Assembly: GCA_026003235.1 (NCBI GenBank)
Contig: BPGW01000002.1
Location: forward strand, 62,001-126,000
Source of the DNA: Bacteroidia bacterium
GTDB lineage: Bacteria > Bacteroidota > Bacteroidia > SpSt-205
Direction of reading: 5' to 3'
Length of the DNA: 64,000 nucleotides
In this document: piece by piece, positions 17,204-24,687 of the stretch
Layout: every line of letters starts with the position of its first letter
How positions within the stretch are numbered: position 1 is the first letter of the stretch
Position numbers and translations under genes: made by a program
Notes under the pieces: generated by a model
Databases searched by the model: none
What the model saw: the letters and a program-made list of their open reading frames with translations, nothing else
What the model was told of the DNA's origin: nothing

Positions 17204-17653
17204 ATGCAGCGCCTACGCCTGCAAGCCAACCTCCTTCGGTTTGACCCTGCATCGGCGCCCCCCGTGCGGTGGGAGGACCCCTGGACAGTCTGGGTGGGAC
17301 CTGTGCGCTTTTTCGTGTTGGAAAGCCGTCCGGGTCGCCTTCAGGTGCGCCTCGCTGAAAGGCTCCTGGAAGTAGAGTGGGACACGCCCTTGCATGCGTA
17401 CCTCAAGCGGGTCACGCCGCCCCAGCGGTCTGTGGCCCAAGAGCGGGAGTTGCGGGCTCCTATGCCCGGCCTTGTACGGGAAGTGCGCGTCCAGGTCGGC
17501 CAAACCGTTACCCCTACAACCCCCGTACTCGTACTGGAAGCGATGAAAATGGAAAACCTCCTTTTTGCGCCAGCGGAGGGTCAGGTGGCTGAAATCCTCG
17601 TCGCCGCTGGCCAGCCCGTAGAAAAAGGCGCTCTGCTCCTGCGGCTCGCCTGA
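17204..17653 (+). CDS. biotin/lipoyl attachment-domain protein (BCCP-like)
   Basis: 149 residues. The C-terminal 75 residues form a biotinyl domain with the attachment motif EAMKMEN, where the central Lys carries biotin. A Pro-rich hinge precedes it. The N-terminal part resembles the small subunit region of acyl-CoA carboxylases in Bacteroidota. It would act as carboxyl carrier, but no carboxylase or transcarboxylase gene is adjacent. It starts 2 bases after the response regulator and ends 3 bases before trmD. Confidence 0.85.
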   Translation: MQRLRLQANLLRFDPASAPPVRWEDPWTVWVGPVRFFVLESRPGRLQVRLAERLLEVEWDTPLHAYLKRVTPPQRSVAQERELRAPMPGLVREVRVQVGQTVTPTTPVLVLEAMKMENLLFAPAEGQVAEILVAAGQPVEKGALLLRLA

Positions 17654-17656
17654 GCC

Positions 17657-18418
17657 ATGCACATCGACGTACTTACGGCTGTGCCGGAAATCTTCCACTC
17701 GCCCCTCCAGAGTTCTATCCTGGGGCGCGCCCAGAAAAAAGGCCTCGTTTCCATCGCTGTCCATAACCTCCACGCCTACAGCCCTGACGGCCGAATCGAC
17801 GATTACCCCTACGGTGGAGGGGCGGGTATGGTGATTCGGATAGATGTGGTGGTACGCGCGCTGCGACACCTTTCGGCTCACCGCAGCTACGACGAGATCG
17901 TGTACCTTACGCCGGATGGAGAAAGGCTTACCCAACCCCTGCTCAACCGCCTTTCCCTTTGTCAGAACCTTCTCCTTATTGCGGGTCACTACAAGGGCAT
18001 TGACGACCGGATTCGTCATTATGTGACCCGCGAAATTTCCATTGGGGACTATGTGCTTACGGGGGGCGAGCTACCCGCCTTGGTGCTGATAGATGGGATA
18101 GTGCGGCTCCTGCCTGGCGTGCTGGGGGATGAGCATTCGGCGCTTACGGACTCGTTCCAAGATGGGCTTTTGGCCCCTCCTGTCTATACCCGCCCGCGTG
18201 TGTTTGAGGGCCATGAAGTGCCGACCGTGCTGCTGAGCGGGAACCACGCTGCCATTGAAGCCTGGCGCTACGAGGCCAGCTGGCAGCGTACGCTGGAGCG
18301 CCGGCCTGATCTCATTCTTGACCGAAGCCGTTCCGTTCCTCCCCCAGCGCCCGACGCAGTAGCCGAACCTCCGCCAGATAAAAGCGGGCCAGCTTCTCCG
18401 GCGGCAGCACCTTCCTGA
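17657..18418 (+). CDS. trmD: tRNA (guanine37-N1)-methyltransferase
   Basis: 253 residues. TrmD methylates G37 beside the anticodon using S-adenosylmethionine and prevents frameshifting. The trefoil-knot SPOUT motifs are clear: DYPYGGGAGMV, LLIAGHYKGIDDR, SIGDYVLTGGELPA and a C-terminal GNHAAIEAWR. The recognisable domain ends near residue 225; the last 28 residues form a Pro/Ala-rich tail. That tail is read antisense to the Spy-like gene over 107 bases, so either the tail is dispensable or the overlap is real. Confidence 0.94.
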   Translation: MHIDVLTAVPEIFHSPLQSSILGRAQKKGLVSIAVHNLHAYSPDGRIDDYPYGGGAGMVIRIDVVVRALRHLSAHRSYDEIVYLTPDGERLTQPLLNRLSLCQNLLLIAGHYKGIDDRIRHYVTREISIGDYVLTGGELPALVLIDGIVRLLPGVLGDEHSALTDSFQDGLLAPPVYTRPRVFEGHEVPTVLLSGNHAAIEAWRYEASWQRTLERRPDLILDRSRSVPPPAPDAVAEPPPDKSGPASPAAAPS

Positions 18419-18743
18419 ACTGGCTGTCGTACTCCCGCCGAATTTGAGCTTCCTTTTCCCACAGACTCAAATACAAAGCACTCACGCTATCCGCAAAAGC
18501 CTGCGCAGAAAGGCTGCCGCGTTTTTCCCGCAGATTCCGAAACCTTTCGCGAACGGCCTGGCGGGCTTTTTGAAGGGCCGCTTCGCGGGCATTGTAGACA
18601 GGCCAGAAGGCTTGGGCCTCTTCGGGTAGAAGCTGCATGGCTTCGGCCAGGTAGGCAATCTGGAGGCTGCGCACCCGCTGATAAGGGCCTGGAGGCTGAG
18701 CCCAAAGCCACACCAGGCACGCCACTATCCCCATGCCCCTCAT
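18312..18743 (-). CDS. Spy/CpxP-like exported helical protein
   Basis: 143 residues with a signal peptide (cleavage near WAQ). The mature part is all-helical and matches the Bacteroidota Spy/CpxP-like pattern: LQIAYLAEAMQLLPEEAQAFWPVYN, then a long charged helix. Such proteins act as periplasmic chaperones or stress sensors. Its start overlaps the stop of the small membrane protein gene by 4 bases (ATGA). The 3' end overlaps the trmD tail by 107 bases. Confidence 0.75.
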   Translation of the reverse strand: MRGMGIVACLVWLWAQPPGPYQRVRSLQIAYLAEAMQLLPEEAQAFWPVYNAREAALQKARQAVRERFRNLREKRGSLSAQAFADSVSALYLSLWEKEAQIRREYDSQFRKVLPPEKLARFYLAEVRLLRRALGEERNGFGQE

Positions 18744-18946
18744 AAGTCTATAGGAAAAAACGACGCCAGGGCGACCCAGGTTTCTTCTTCGGTCATTTCC
18801 GGCAGATCGCTTAGACGCTTAGCCCAAAAGCTGCCTACCGCCAGGGTCCACAGCAAGAGCCATCCAAGCAACACCCCCCAGCTATAGCGAGCAGAACGCC
18901 GCTCCTCTCGCCTGCGGATACGACTCAGGATTTCTTCCCAGCTCAT
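18740..18946 (-). CDS. small single-span membrane protein
   Basis: 68 residues: a basic cytoplasmic N-terminus (EEILSRIRRREERR), one membrane span (about 24-43) and a short acidic periplasmic tail. In Bacteroidota a small protein like this often lies between a sigma factor and a Spy-like protein and may act as anti-sigma factor, but no sigma gene is present here. ATG 18946 is chosen because the longer frame from 19189 is antisense to the 19025 gene. TATCTTG at 18978-18972 could be its -7 box. Confidence 0.6.
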   Translation of the reverse strand: MSWEEILSRIRRREERRSARYSWGVLLGWLLLWTLAVGSFWAKRLSDLPEMTEEETWVALASFFPIDL

Positions 18947-19012
18947 ACCTAAGAGAATAGAGTCGCCAGCGCAAGATAGGTTTAAGCAGGGGCCGACCTC
19001 GCTTTTCTGCCT

Positions 19013-19020
19013 TACCTTTG
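19013..19020 (+). promoter_or_regulatory. -7 box TACCTTTG for the 19025 operon
   Basis: Exact TAnnTTTG, 4 bases before GTG 19025. Confidence 0.7.
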
Positions 19021-19024
19021 TGGG

Positions 19025-19567
19025 GTGAAAGAGCGACTGGAAGCCATAGCTGCGCAGGCAGCTGTTTCGCCCGAAGAAGCCCTGGCTCAGCTGGAAGCCC
19101 TCCACCAGGAGGTGCTGGACGACCCTGAAGCCCGAACCCTCTTTGAACAGGAAGCCCCCAAAGTAGCCGAGGGGCTCTATATCCCTCACCTTTTCTGGAC
19201 GTATTTAGCCGCCTTCCGTCAAGACCCAGCAACCTATCGCCCTTTTCTGGAATACCTGCTCCAGCTTTTTGTTCAACAGCCCCCTTCGCCTTTCGTGGAA
19301 AAGCGGCTACGCCCCCTCTTGTGTGTGTACCTGTCCGAGGAATCGCCCTTCTATGTGGAGCGGCTCTGGGATTTCTTTCAAAGACATGCCCGCCCAGAGA
19401 AGTACGAATACATGGAAGCCGTGAAAAACTTCATTACAAGGAATCCCAACACGGTGGAGGTCTTCCGCAAGAAGTTTGACTTAGTGGGGGAGTACTTTCC
19501 GGACTTTGAGCTTTTCTCGCTGCCTTTGCCGCAGCTTCGGCAGGAGCTGGAAAGTCAAGCTGGGTAA
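19025..19567 (+). CDS. conserved-looking hypothetical protein, helical
   Basis: 180 residues, predicted soluble and mostly helical, with acidic and aromatic-rich stretches (YLLQLFVQQPPSPFVEKRLRP, FYVERLWDFFQRH). No signal peptide and no motif I recognise. Start GTG 19025 is set by the adjacent promoter box. The fluoride channel gene begins at the base after its stop codon, so the two form one transcript. Function unknown. Confidence 0.65.
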   Translation: MKERLEAIAAQAAVSPEEALAQLEALHQEVLDDPEARTLFEQEAPKVAEGLYIPHLFWTYLAAFRQDPATYRPFLEYLLQLFVQQPPSPFVEKRLRPLLCVYLSEESPFYVERLWDFFQRHARPEKYEYMEAVKNFITRNPNTVEVFRKKFDLVGEYFPDFELFSLPLPQLRQELESQAG

Positions 19568-19945
19568 ATGACAAGCCCCGTGAAGTGGAGCCTGGCCATT
19601 GCTGTGGGAGCTGTAGCGGGCGCGCTCTTGCGAGCCGGCTTTTCGCGATGGCTCAACACTTCTATTCTTACACCGGTGGGCACCCTGCTTGTGAATGTGG
19701 CGGGGTCTTTTGTGATGGGCTTTCTCGTGGCGCTTTTCCACAAGCTACTGCCGCCTGTGTGGTTTTATGGCGCTACAGCTGGTTTCTGCGGGAGCTTGAC
19801 GACTTTTTCTTCTATCATGCTTGAGCTTTTTGAGATGCTTCGGGTGGGGCAGTTTGCGTACGCTGCCCTGTACCTTCTGCTTAGTGTGGTGGCGGGTTTG
19901 TTGGCCCTGGCAGGAGGGTATAGCTTGGGCATGAAATGGTCGTAA
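19568..19945 (+). CDS. crcB: fluoride efflux channel CrcB/Fluc
   Basis: 125 residues, four membrane spans. CrcB forms dual-topology dimers that export fluoride. The family signatures are present: GAVAGALLR in helix 1, GTLLVNVAGSFVMGF with the pore Asn in helix 2, and GFCGSLTTFSS in helix 3 with the Phe-lined pore. It follows the 19025 gene without a gap. No fluoride riboswitch is visible upstream. Confidence 0.92.
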   Translation: MTSPVKWSLAIAVGAVAGALLRAGFSRWLNTSILTPVGTLLVNVAGSFVMGFLVALFHKLLPPVWFYGATAGFCGSLTTFSSIMLELFEMLRVGQFAYAALYLLLSVVAGLLALAGGYSLGMKWS

Positions 19946-20016
19946 AGAGCGATGGGGAGCCAAGACAAGAAGGGGGGCAGGGCAAGAAGGGTGCACCTTT
20001 CGTCCTATTCAAGACT

Positions 20017-23000
20017 ATGGTGAGAGAAGTTGTACGCTTTGGCTGGCGTCTCATGCTGGTAAGTGGGCCCACGCTGGCCCAGCTTGTGCCCGTGCGTGGT
20101 CTGCACGAAGGTCAGCCGACCCAAGTGGCGCTTACGGGGGTTCGGGTGTGGCTGGGGCCAGGCAAAGCCCTCCCAGATGCCACGATTTGGATCGCCGATG
20201 GTAAGATTCGCCAGGTAGGGCCGACGGGGAGCTTTCTGCTGCCCCAAGGCGTGGTGCACCTCAAGTATCCTCCGGGCACTTGGGTCTATCCGGCTTTCGT
20301 AGAGCCGAGCCTTTTGGAGGAGGGGTCGGACAAAAGCGGTCCTGCCCCAGAGCGTCCGCAGTACGAGAGCGCTCGGCACCCCCTTTTTTACCCCAACGAG
20401 GCCGTACGGCTGGACTTTGCGGCTGAGACGAGCGCCGTCCTCTCCGCTGAAAAAGCCCGAGAACTACGCCAGCGGGGGGTAGCGGTCGTACATATCGCGC
20501 CTAAAAAGGGGGTAGTGCGGGGAACAGGCGCTACCTTGGCCCTCCTTCCTAACCCTGCTTCGCCTGAGAAGCCCTTCCTGAAAGGCGCCTCCATCTTGCA
20601 TGCGGGCTTTAGCAAGGGGGCTGTAGCGCAAGAATATCCCACCTCCAAGATGGGGGCCATCGCGCTGGTGCGGCAGCTTCTGTACGACTGGCTGTGGTAC
20701 CGGGAAGAAGGGCGCAAGCAACTGCGCAACGCCGCTCTGGATCGCTTGGAAGCTCTGAGCCGCGATACCTTGCGTTGGTGCTGGGTGGCCGAAACCCCCG
20801 AAGACGCTTTTCGGGTGGCGGCCCTCATGCGAGAATGGGCCCAAGCAGGTCCCCAGCGTTGGGCGCTCCTTGCTACCGGCTACGAGTACGAGTGGCTGCC
20901 TTACCTGCCCGAGCAAGGGCTGTACATTGTTCCTGTGGGCCTGCCGGTTCTCCCCCCGGCGCACTCGCCGGAGTTTTATGAACGCTTGCCCTTGGGGGCG
21001 CTGCGGCGCTGGGAACAGGCCCCCTTCCGGTTCAAGTGGCTGGTCCGTTCGGGTCGTCTGACGGTCCTTACGGGCTATGGCGTTCCTGAGGCGAAGACCT
21101 TTTGGGCTCACCTGCGCCAGCTGGCTCGGACGGGGATAGACCCTGATACGATTCTGCTGGCTCTGACGGCGTGGCCTGCGGCTTGGCTAGGCCTACCTGC
21201 CGTGGGACACCTCGCTCCGGGCATGGAGGCGCATCTCCTTGTTTTTTCCGACACCCTCTGGAAAGAAGAAGCCCGCCTGCTGGAGGTGTGGGTGCAGGGC
21301 CAGCGTGACAGGCTGGAGGCTGTGCCGCCTTTTGCCCTCGCAGGGACTTACCAGGTCCAGCCTTGGGGCTGGCAGTGGACCTTTTTACCAGGGGGCTCGT
21401 CGTTCCCTACCCGATTGGTGGCCCAGCAAGACACCTACCAAGTAGAAGTCTCCTATTCCCCTACCGAAGAGGCCTTTAGGGCTCGCCTCCCAGCCAAGCT
21501 CGGCCAGGCCGAAGTGCGCTTTAGGGCCCTTTCGGATAGCTTCCTGCAAGGCGAGTGGAAATACCCTGGCCAACCCCTCCGCCTGTGGGAGGCCCGCAAG
21601 GTCAAGCCTTTGGATTCTCTACCTGCCCCTAAGCGGCTACCTCCCCTGCTTGAAGATAGCCTCCTTAGCCGCCGCACCTACCCCAATAGCTTCTATGGCT
21701 TTTCAAGTTTGCCGCCGCAGGAACGCGTGCTCTTTCGCGAAGCGATCGTCTGGACGGGCGACACGGTGCTGGTCGGAGCCGATGTGTTTGTTGCGGAGGG
21801 TAAGATTCAGCGTATAGGGTTCAACCTTCCGGTTCCCCCGCAAGCTTCGGTTATCGACGCGAGGGGCCGAGCCCTCACAGCAGGCATGATAGATGAACAC
21901 TCCCACATCGCCATTGAGGGGGGCGTCAATGAGGCTTCGGATGCCATCACCGCCGAAGTGCGCATCCGAGATGTGATAGACCCCACCGATGTGAACCTGT
22001 ATCGCCATCTGGCTGGGGGGGTGGTGGCGGTGCAGCTCCTGCACGGTTCGGCCAACCCCATTGGAGGGCAGTCCGCTTGCATCAAGCTGCGATGGGGCTT
22101 GCCGGCTGACTCTTTTCTCATCCCGGATGCGCCCCCCTTCAACAAGTTTGCCCTGGGAGAAAACGTAAAACAGTCCAACTGGGGCCCGGCCTACACGATC
22201 CGGTATCCGCAGACGCGCATGGGGGTGGAGCTAATCTTGGCGGATGCTTTTGAGGCGGCGCGTCGGTATGCCGAGAGCTGGGCAGCCTACGCCCAAAAGA
22301 AAGGCCCGCGTCCCCGCCGAGACCTGCGCTACGAGGCGCTGGCTGAAATCCTGGCCCGTAAACGATTCATCACCTGCCACTCCTACGTGCAGTCTGAAAT
22401 CCTGATGCTGATGCGCCTGGCCGAACGATACGGCTTTCGGGTGCGCACCTTCACCCATGTGCTGGAAGGGTATAAGGTAGCCCCAGAACTGAGAGCCCAT
22501 GGTGCCTTTGCTTCCACTTTTTCGGACTGGTGGGCCTACAAGTACGAAGTGATTGACGCTATACCCTACAACGCCGCCTTGCTTTTGAAGAAGGGCGTGC
22601 CCGTCTGCATCAACTCAGACGATGCCGAGATGGGCCGCCGTCTGAACCACGAAGCGGCGAAAGTACTCCGGTATGGGGGGGCTGAACTAGGCTTGGATAG
22701 CCTCCAGGCTTGGCGCACGGTGACGGTCTATCCAGCGCAAGCCCTTGGCATAGCCCACCGAACCGGCTACGTCAAAGAGGGCTACGACGCAGATTTGGTG
22801 TTGTGGGATAGCCCTTCGCCGCTCTCTGTCTATAGCCGGCCGCTGCTGACGCTGGTAGATGGGCGCCGGCTCTACGATGCGCAGCGCGAAGAAGCCCGCT
22901 ACGCCGAAGCCCTGGCCGAAAAACAGCGCCTCCTGGAAAAAGCTTGGAAAGCAGCCCAGGAAGAGGCTAAAGGTCCCCCGCTGCTCTTGCGCCGAGCCGT

Positions 23001-23055
23001 ATTGTGGGATTGCGAAGACTTCTCCGGCCAGGCATCGGCCGACGAGCACCCCTAA
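20017..23055 (+). CDS. exported tandem amidohydrolase-superfamily protein
   Basis: 1012 residues from ATG 20017, opening with a likely signal peptide. It contains two amidohydrolase-like halves. The N-terminal half keeps the small beta domain (ATIWIADGKIRQVGP) but I see no metal-ligand motif. The C-terminal half has DEHSHI, then ITCHSYVQSE, FTHVLEGY and NSDDAEMG, as in imidazolonepropionase-like members. It would be a periplasmic hydrolase of unknown substrate, with the first half degenerate. The frame extends to 19936, overlapping crcB. Confidence 0.78.
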   Translation: MVREVVRFGWRLMLVSGPTLAQLVPVRGLHEGQPTQVALTGVRVWLGPGKALPDATIWIADGKIRQVGPTGSFLLPQGVVHLKYPPGTWVYPAFVEPSLLEEGSDKSGPAPERPQYESARHPLFYPNEAVRLDFAAETSAVLSAEKARELRQRGVAVVHIAPKKGVVRGTGATLALLPNPASPEKPFLKGASILHAGFSKGAVAQEYPTSKMGAIALVRQLLYDWLWYREEGRKQLRNAALDRLEALSRDTLRWCWVAETPEDAFRVAALMREWAQAGPQRWALLATGYEYEWLPYLPEQGLYIVPVGLPVLPPAHSPEFYERLPLGALRRWEQAPFRFKWLVRSGRLTVLTGYGVPEAKTFWAHLRQLARTGIDPDTILLALTAWPAAWLGLPAVGHLAPGMEAHLLVFSDTLWKEEARLLEVWVQGQRDRLEAVPPFALAGTYQVQPWGWQWTFLPGGSSFPTRLVAQQDTYQVEVSYSPTEEAFRARLPAKLGQAEVRFRALSDSFLQGEWKYPGQPLRLWEARKVKPLDSLPAPKRLPPLLEDSLLSRRTYPNSFYGFSSLPPQERVLFREAIVWTGDTVLVGADVFVAEGKIQRIGFNLPVPPQASVIDARGRALTAGMIDEHSHIAIEGGVNEASDAITAEVRIRDVIDPTDVNLYRHLAGGVVAVQLLHGSANPIGGQSACIKLRWGLPADSFLIPDAPPFNKFALGENVKQSNWGPAYTIRYPQTRMGVELILADAFEAARRYAESWAAYAQKKGPRPRRDLRYEALAEILARKRFITCHSYVQSEILMLMRLAERYGFRVRTFTHVLEGYKVAPELRAHGAFASTFSDWWAYKYEVIDAIPYNAALLLKKGVPVCINSDDAEMGRRLNHEAAKVLRYGGAELGLDSLQAWRTVTVYPAQALGIAHRTGYVKEGYDADLVLWDSPSPLSVYSRPLLTLVDGRRLYDAQREEARYAEALAEKQRLLEKAWKAAQEEAKGPPLLLRRAVLWDCEDFSGQASADEHP

Positions 23056-23091
23056 GCTGCAGGGCTCCAGCCCGAGCCGAGGCCCTCTCGG

Positions 23092-24633
23092 TTATGGAGA
23101 ACCCCATACTTCCCAGAGGCGGTAATCCAAGCTGGGCCAGAGGTGAGGAGGCTTAGGTCCTGCATACTTTTGGAGCCACTCCGAGAGGCGGACCCTCTCT
23201 TCGGGGTAGGCTCGCACCAGCCAAGCGATTTGCCGCTTACGCACCAGCTTCTCAATCTGGATGGCCTTGGTCTCTTCCACCGAAAGGCGCTTTTTCACCA
23301 GCACCGAATCGCCCAGTCCTCCAAAGCCTTCCACCCCAGGCAGGCCTTTGATATAGCGTCGTCGGCTGGACTTTTTAGCGGGTTCGGCTACCCAGACCTC
23401 CACTTGTTTTACGGCCCAGACCTTCCGTTTTTCCAGTCGGGGTTTTTTCAGGGGGCGTCCTTTCTGGTCGTAAAAGTGCGCAAACACATACACTCGCCAG
23501 CCCATCTTTACGCCGGCTACGGGTACACGGCCGTAGGTGCGGGTGTTGACCCACTCTCCTGTAGAGAAACCGCTGTAAGCATGGGCCACTTCGCAGTGCT
23601 TGCGGTGGTTGGTGAAAAGGTAGCGCAGGTCGTGCGCTAACCGTTCTGTAGCCGTCATGACGCCGCGCTTTTGGGCATCGCAGGGCACTTCGTACGCTTG
23701 GGGAGGCCGGTGGGATATGGTTGGCTGAGGGCAGCTGTAGCGGTCAAAGTTCTTGTGAGCCACGGCGGGCGGTTGGCAGGCAAGCTTTTCGCTTCGGGCG
23801 GGGTAATGGCGCAGGGAAGGCACCTGGCAGGCATACCGGTCAAAGTTTTTATGAGGCAAGGGAGTAGGTCGGCAAGATAGGTTTTCGCTTCGGCGGGGGG
23901 CGTGTTTGAGATGGGGGGCCTGGCAGCGGTACCGATCGAAGTTTATTCGCCGAGGGGTAGGCGCTTCACAGCCGAGCTTTTCGGTCAGGCTTTCCGAGGG
24001 GTGAGGGAGGGGAGGGGGGGCGCAGCCCTCGGCTCGGGGGGGCTTAGGACGAGGCGTGGGCAAAGCATACAGCGTGCCCTGCGGCGTCTTCTGGCGACGA
24101 AGGCGCCTTGGAGGAAAAGTAAGCTTTTCAGCCCTTTCAGGCCGGTGCCTCACCAGCGGCAGGAAGAAGGAAAACCGTTCGGCCGTTTGGGGATGGGCAA
24201 CCCGCTCGCGTGGGGGGCGCTGTTTTTCAGCCAGGTAAGGGCGTAAGCGGAGGCGCCGAAGGGGAGGTTGGTACTTCTCGGCGCGCTGGAGAACCCGCCG
24301 GGAAGCTTGCGGAGACGAGAGACGAAAGCGCTCGGCCCGATTCGGGTGGCGCGGGGCCTGCGTCGGAGGCTCAAAGGCCTCCCACCGTTCCATGGGCTTG
24401 TGTCGTGGGGTGTAGACCGGCAAGCGGAAGCGCTCCGCCCGGCGCGAAGGCTTCGGACGGCCGAAGCGATCCACCCGACGCTCCGCGCGACGAGCAGCTC
24501 GCCGGGGGGGCGTAGGGGACGTGGCTTTGACCCGCTCGGCGCACTCAGGGCCCGTGCAGCGCGCCGGAGCGCGCACTTCCTGCCCTACGCTGACCGCCAC
24601 AACAAAGAACCCTACCAGAAAGACACCGCGCAT
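23092..24633 (-). CDS. exported basic repeat protein with 32-residue Cys/His repeats
   Basis: 513 residues, signal peptide about 1-18. Residues about 45-320 are tandem units of roughly 16-18 residues of the form R-A-E-[KR]-[FLY]-x-x-x-P...H-x-P. From about residue 200 they resolve into a 32-residue double unit: FDRYxCQxPxLxHxP then RSExLxCxPPxxxHKN. Phe232, 264 and 296 are exactly 32 apart; Cys204, 222, 237, 254, 269, 286, 301 and 318 are mostly spaced 15/17. The C-terminal 190 residues form a separate basic domain. I recognise no family. High Arg/Pro content. Confidence 0.75.
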   Translation of the reverse strand: MRGVFLVGFFVVAVSVGQEVRAPARCTGPECAERVKATSPTPPRRAARRAERRVDRFGRPKPSRRAERFRLPVYTPRHKPMERWEAFEPPTQAPRHPNRAERFRLSSPQASRRVLQRAEKYQPPLRRLRLRPYLAEKQRPPRERVAHPQTAERFSFFLPLVRHRPERAEKLTFPPRRLRRQKTPQGTLYALPTPRPKPPRAEGCAPPPLPHPSESLTEKLGCEAPTPRRINFDRYRCQAPHLKHAPRRSENLSCRPTPLPHKNFDRYACQVPSLRHYPARSEKLACQPPAVAHKNFDRYSCPQPTISHRPPQAYEVPCDAQKRGVMTATERLAHDLRYLFTNHRKHCEVAHAYSGFSTGEWVNTRTYGRVPVAGVKMGWRVYVFAHFYDQKGRPLKKPRLEKRKVWAVKQVEVWVAEPAKKSSRRRYIKGLPGVEGFGGLGDSVLVKKRLSVEETKAIQIEKLVRKRQIAWLVRAYPEERVRLSEWLQKYAGPKPPHLWPSLDYRLWEVWGSP

Positions 24634-24639
24634 CGCCTC

Positions 24640-24647
24640 CAATATTA
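24640..24647 (-). promoter_or_regulatory. weak -7 box TAATATTG for the repeat protein
   Basis: One mismatch to TAnnTTTG, 6 bases before ATG 24633. It fits the layout seen elsewhere, but on its own is weak. Confidence 0.4.
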
Positions 24648-24687
24648 CGACAAACGCCGTTCCTTCACGCTGCGCTTTCCACAATCT

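Noticed and set aside
19985-20016. Promoter or fluoride riboswitch before the amidohydrolase or crcB
   Set aside because: CACCTTTC has two mismatches to the box, and no riboswitch-like conserved core is visible before crcB, which starts right after a stop codon.
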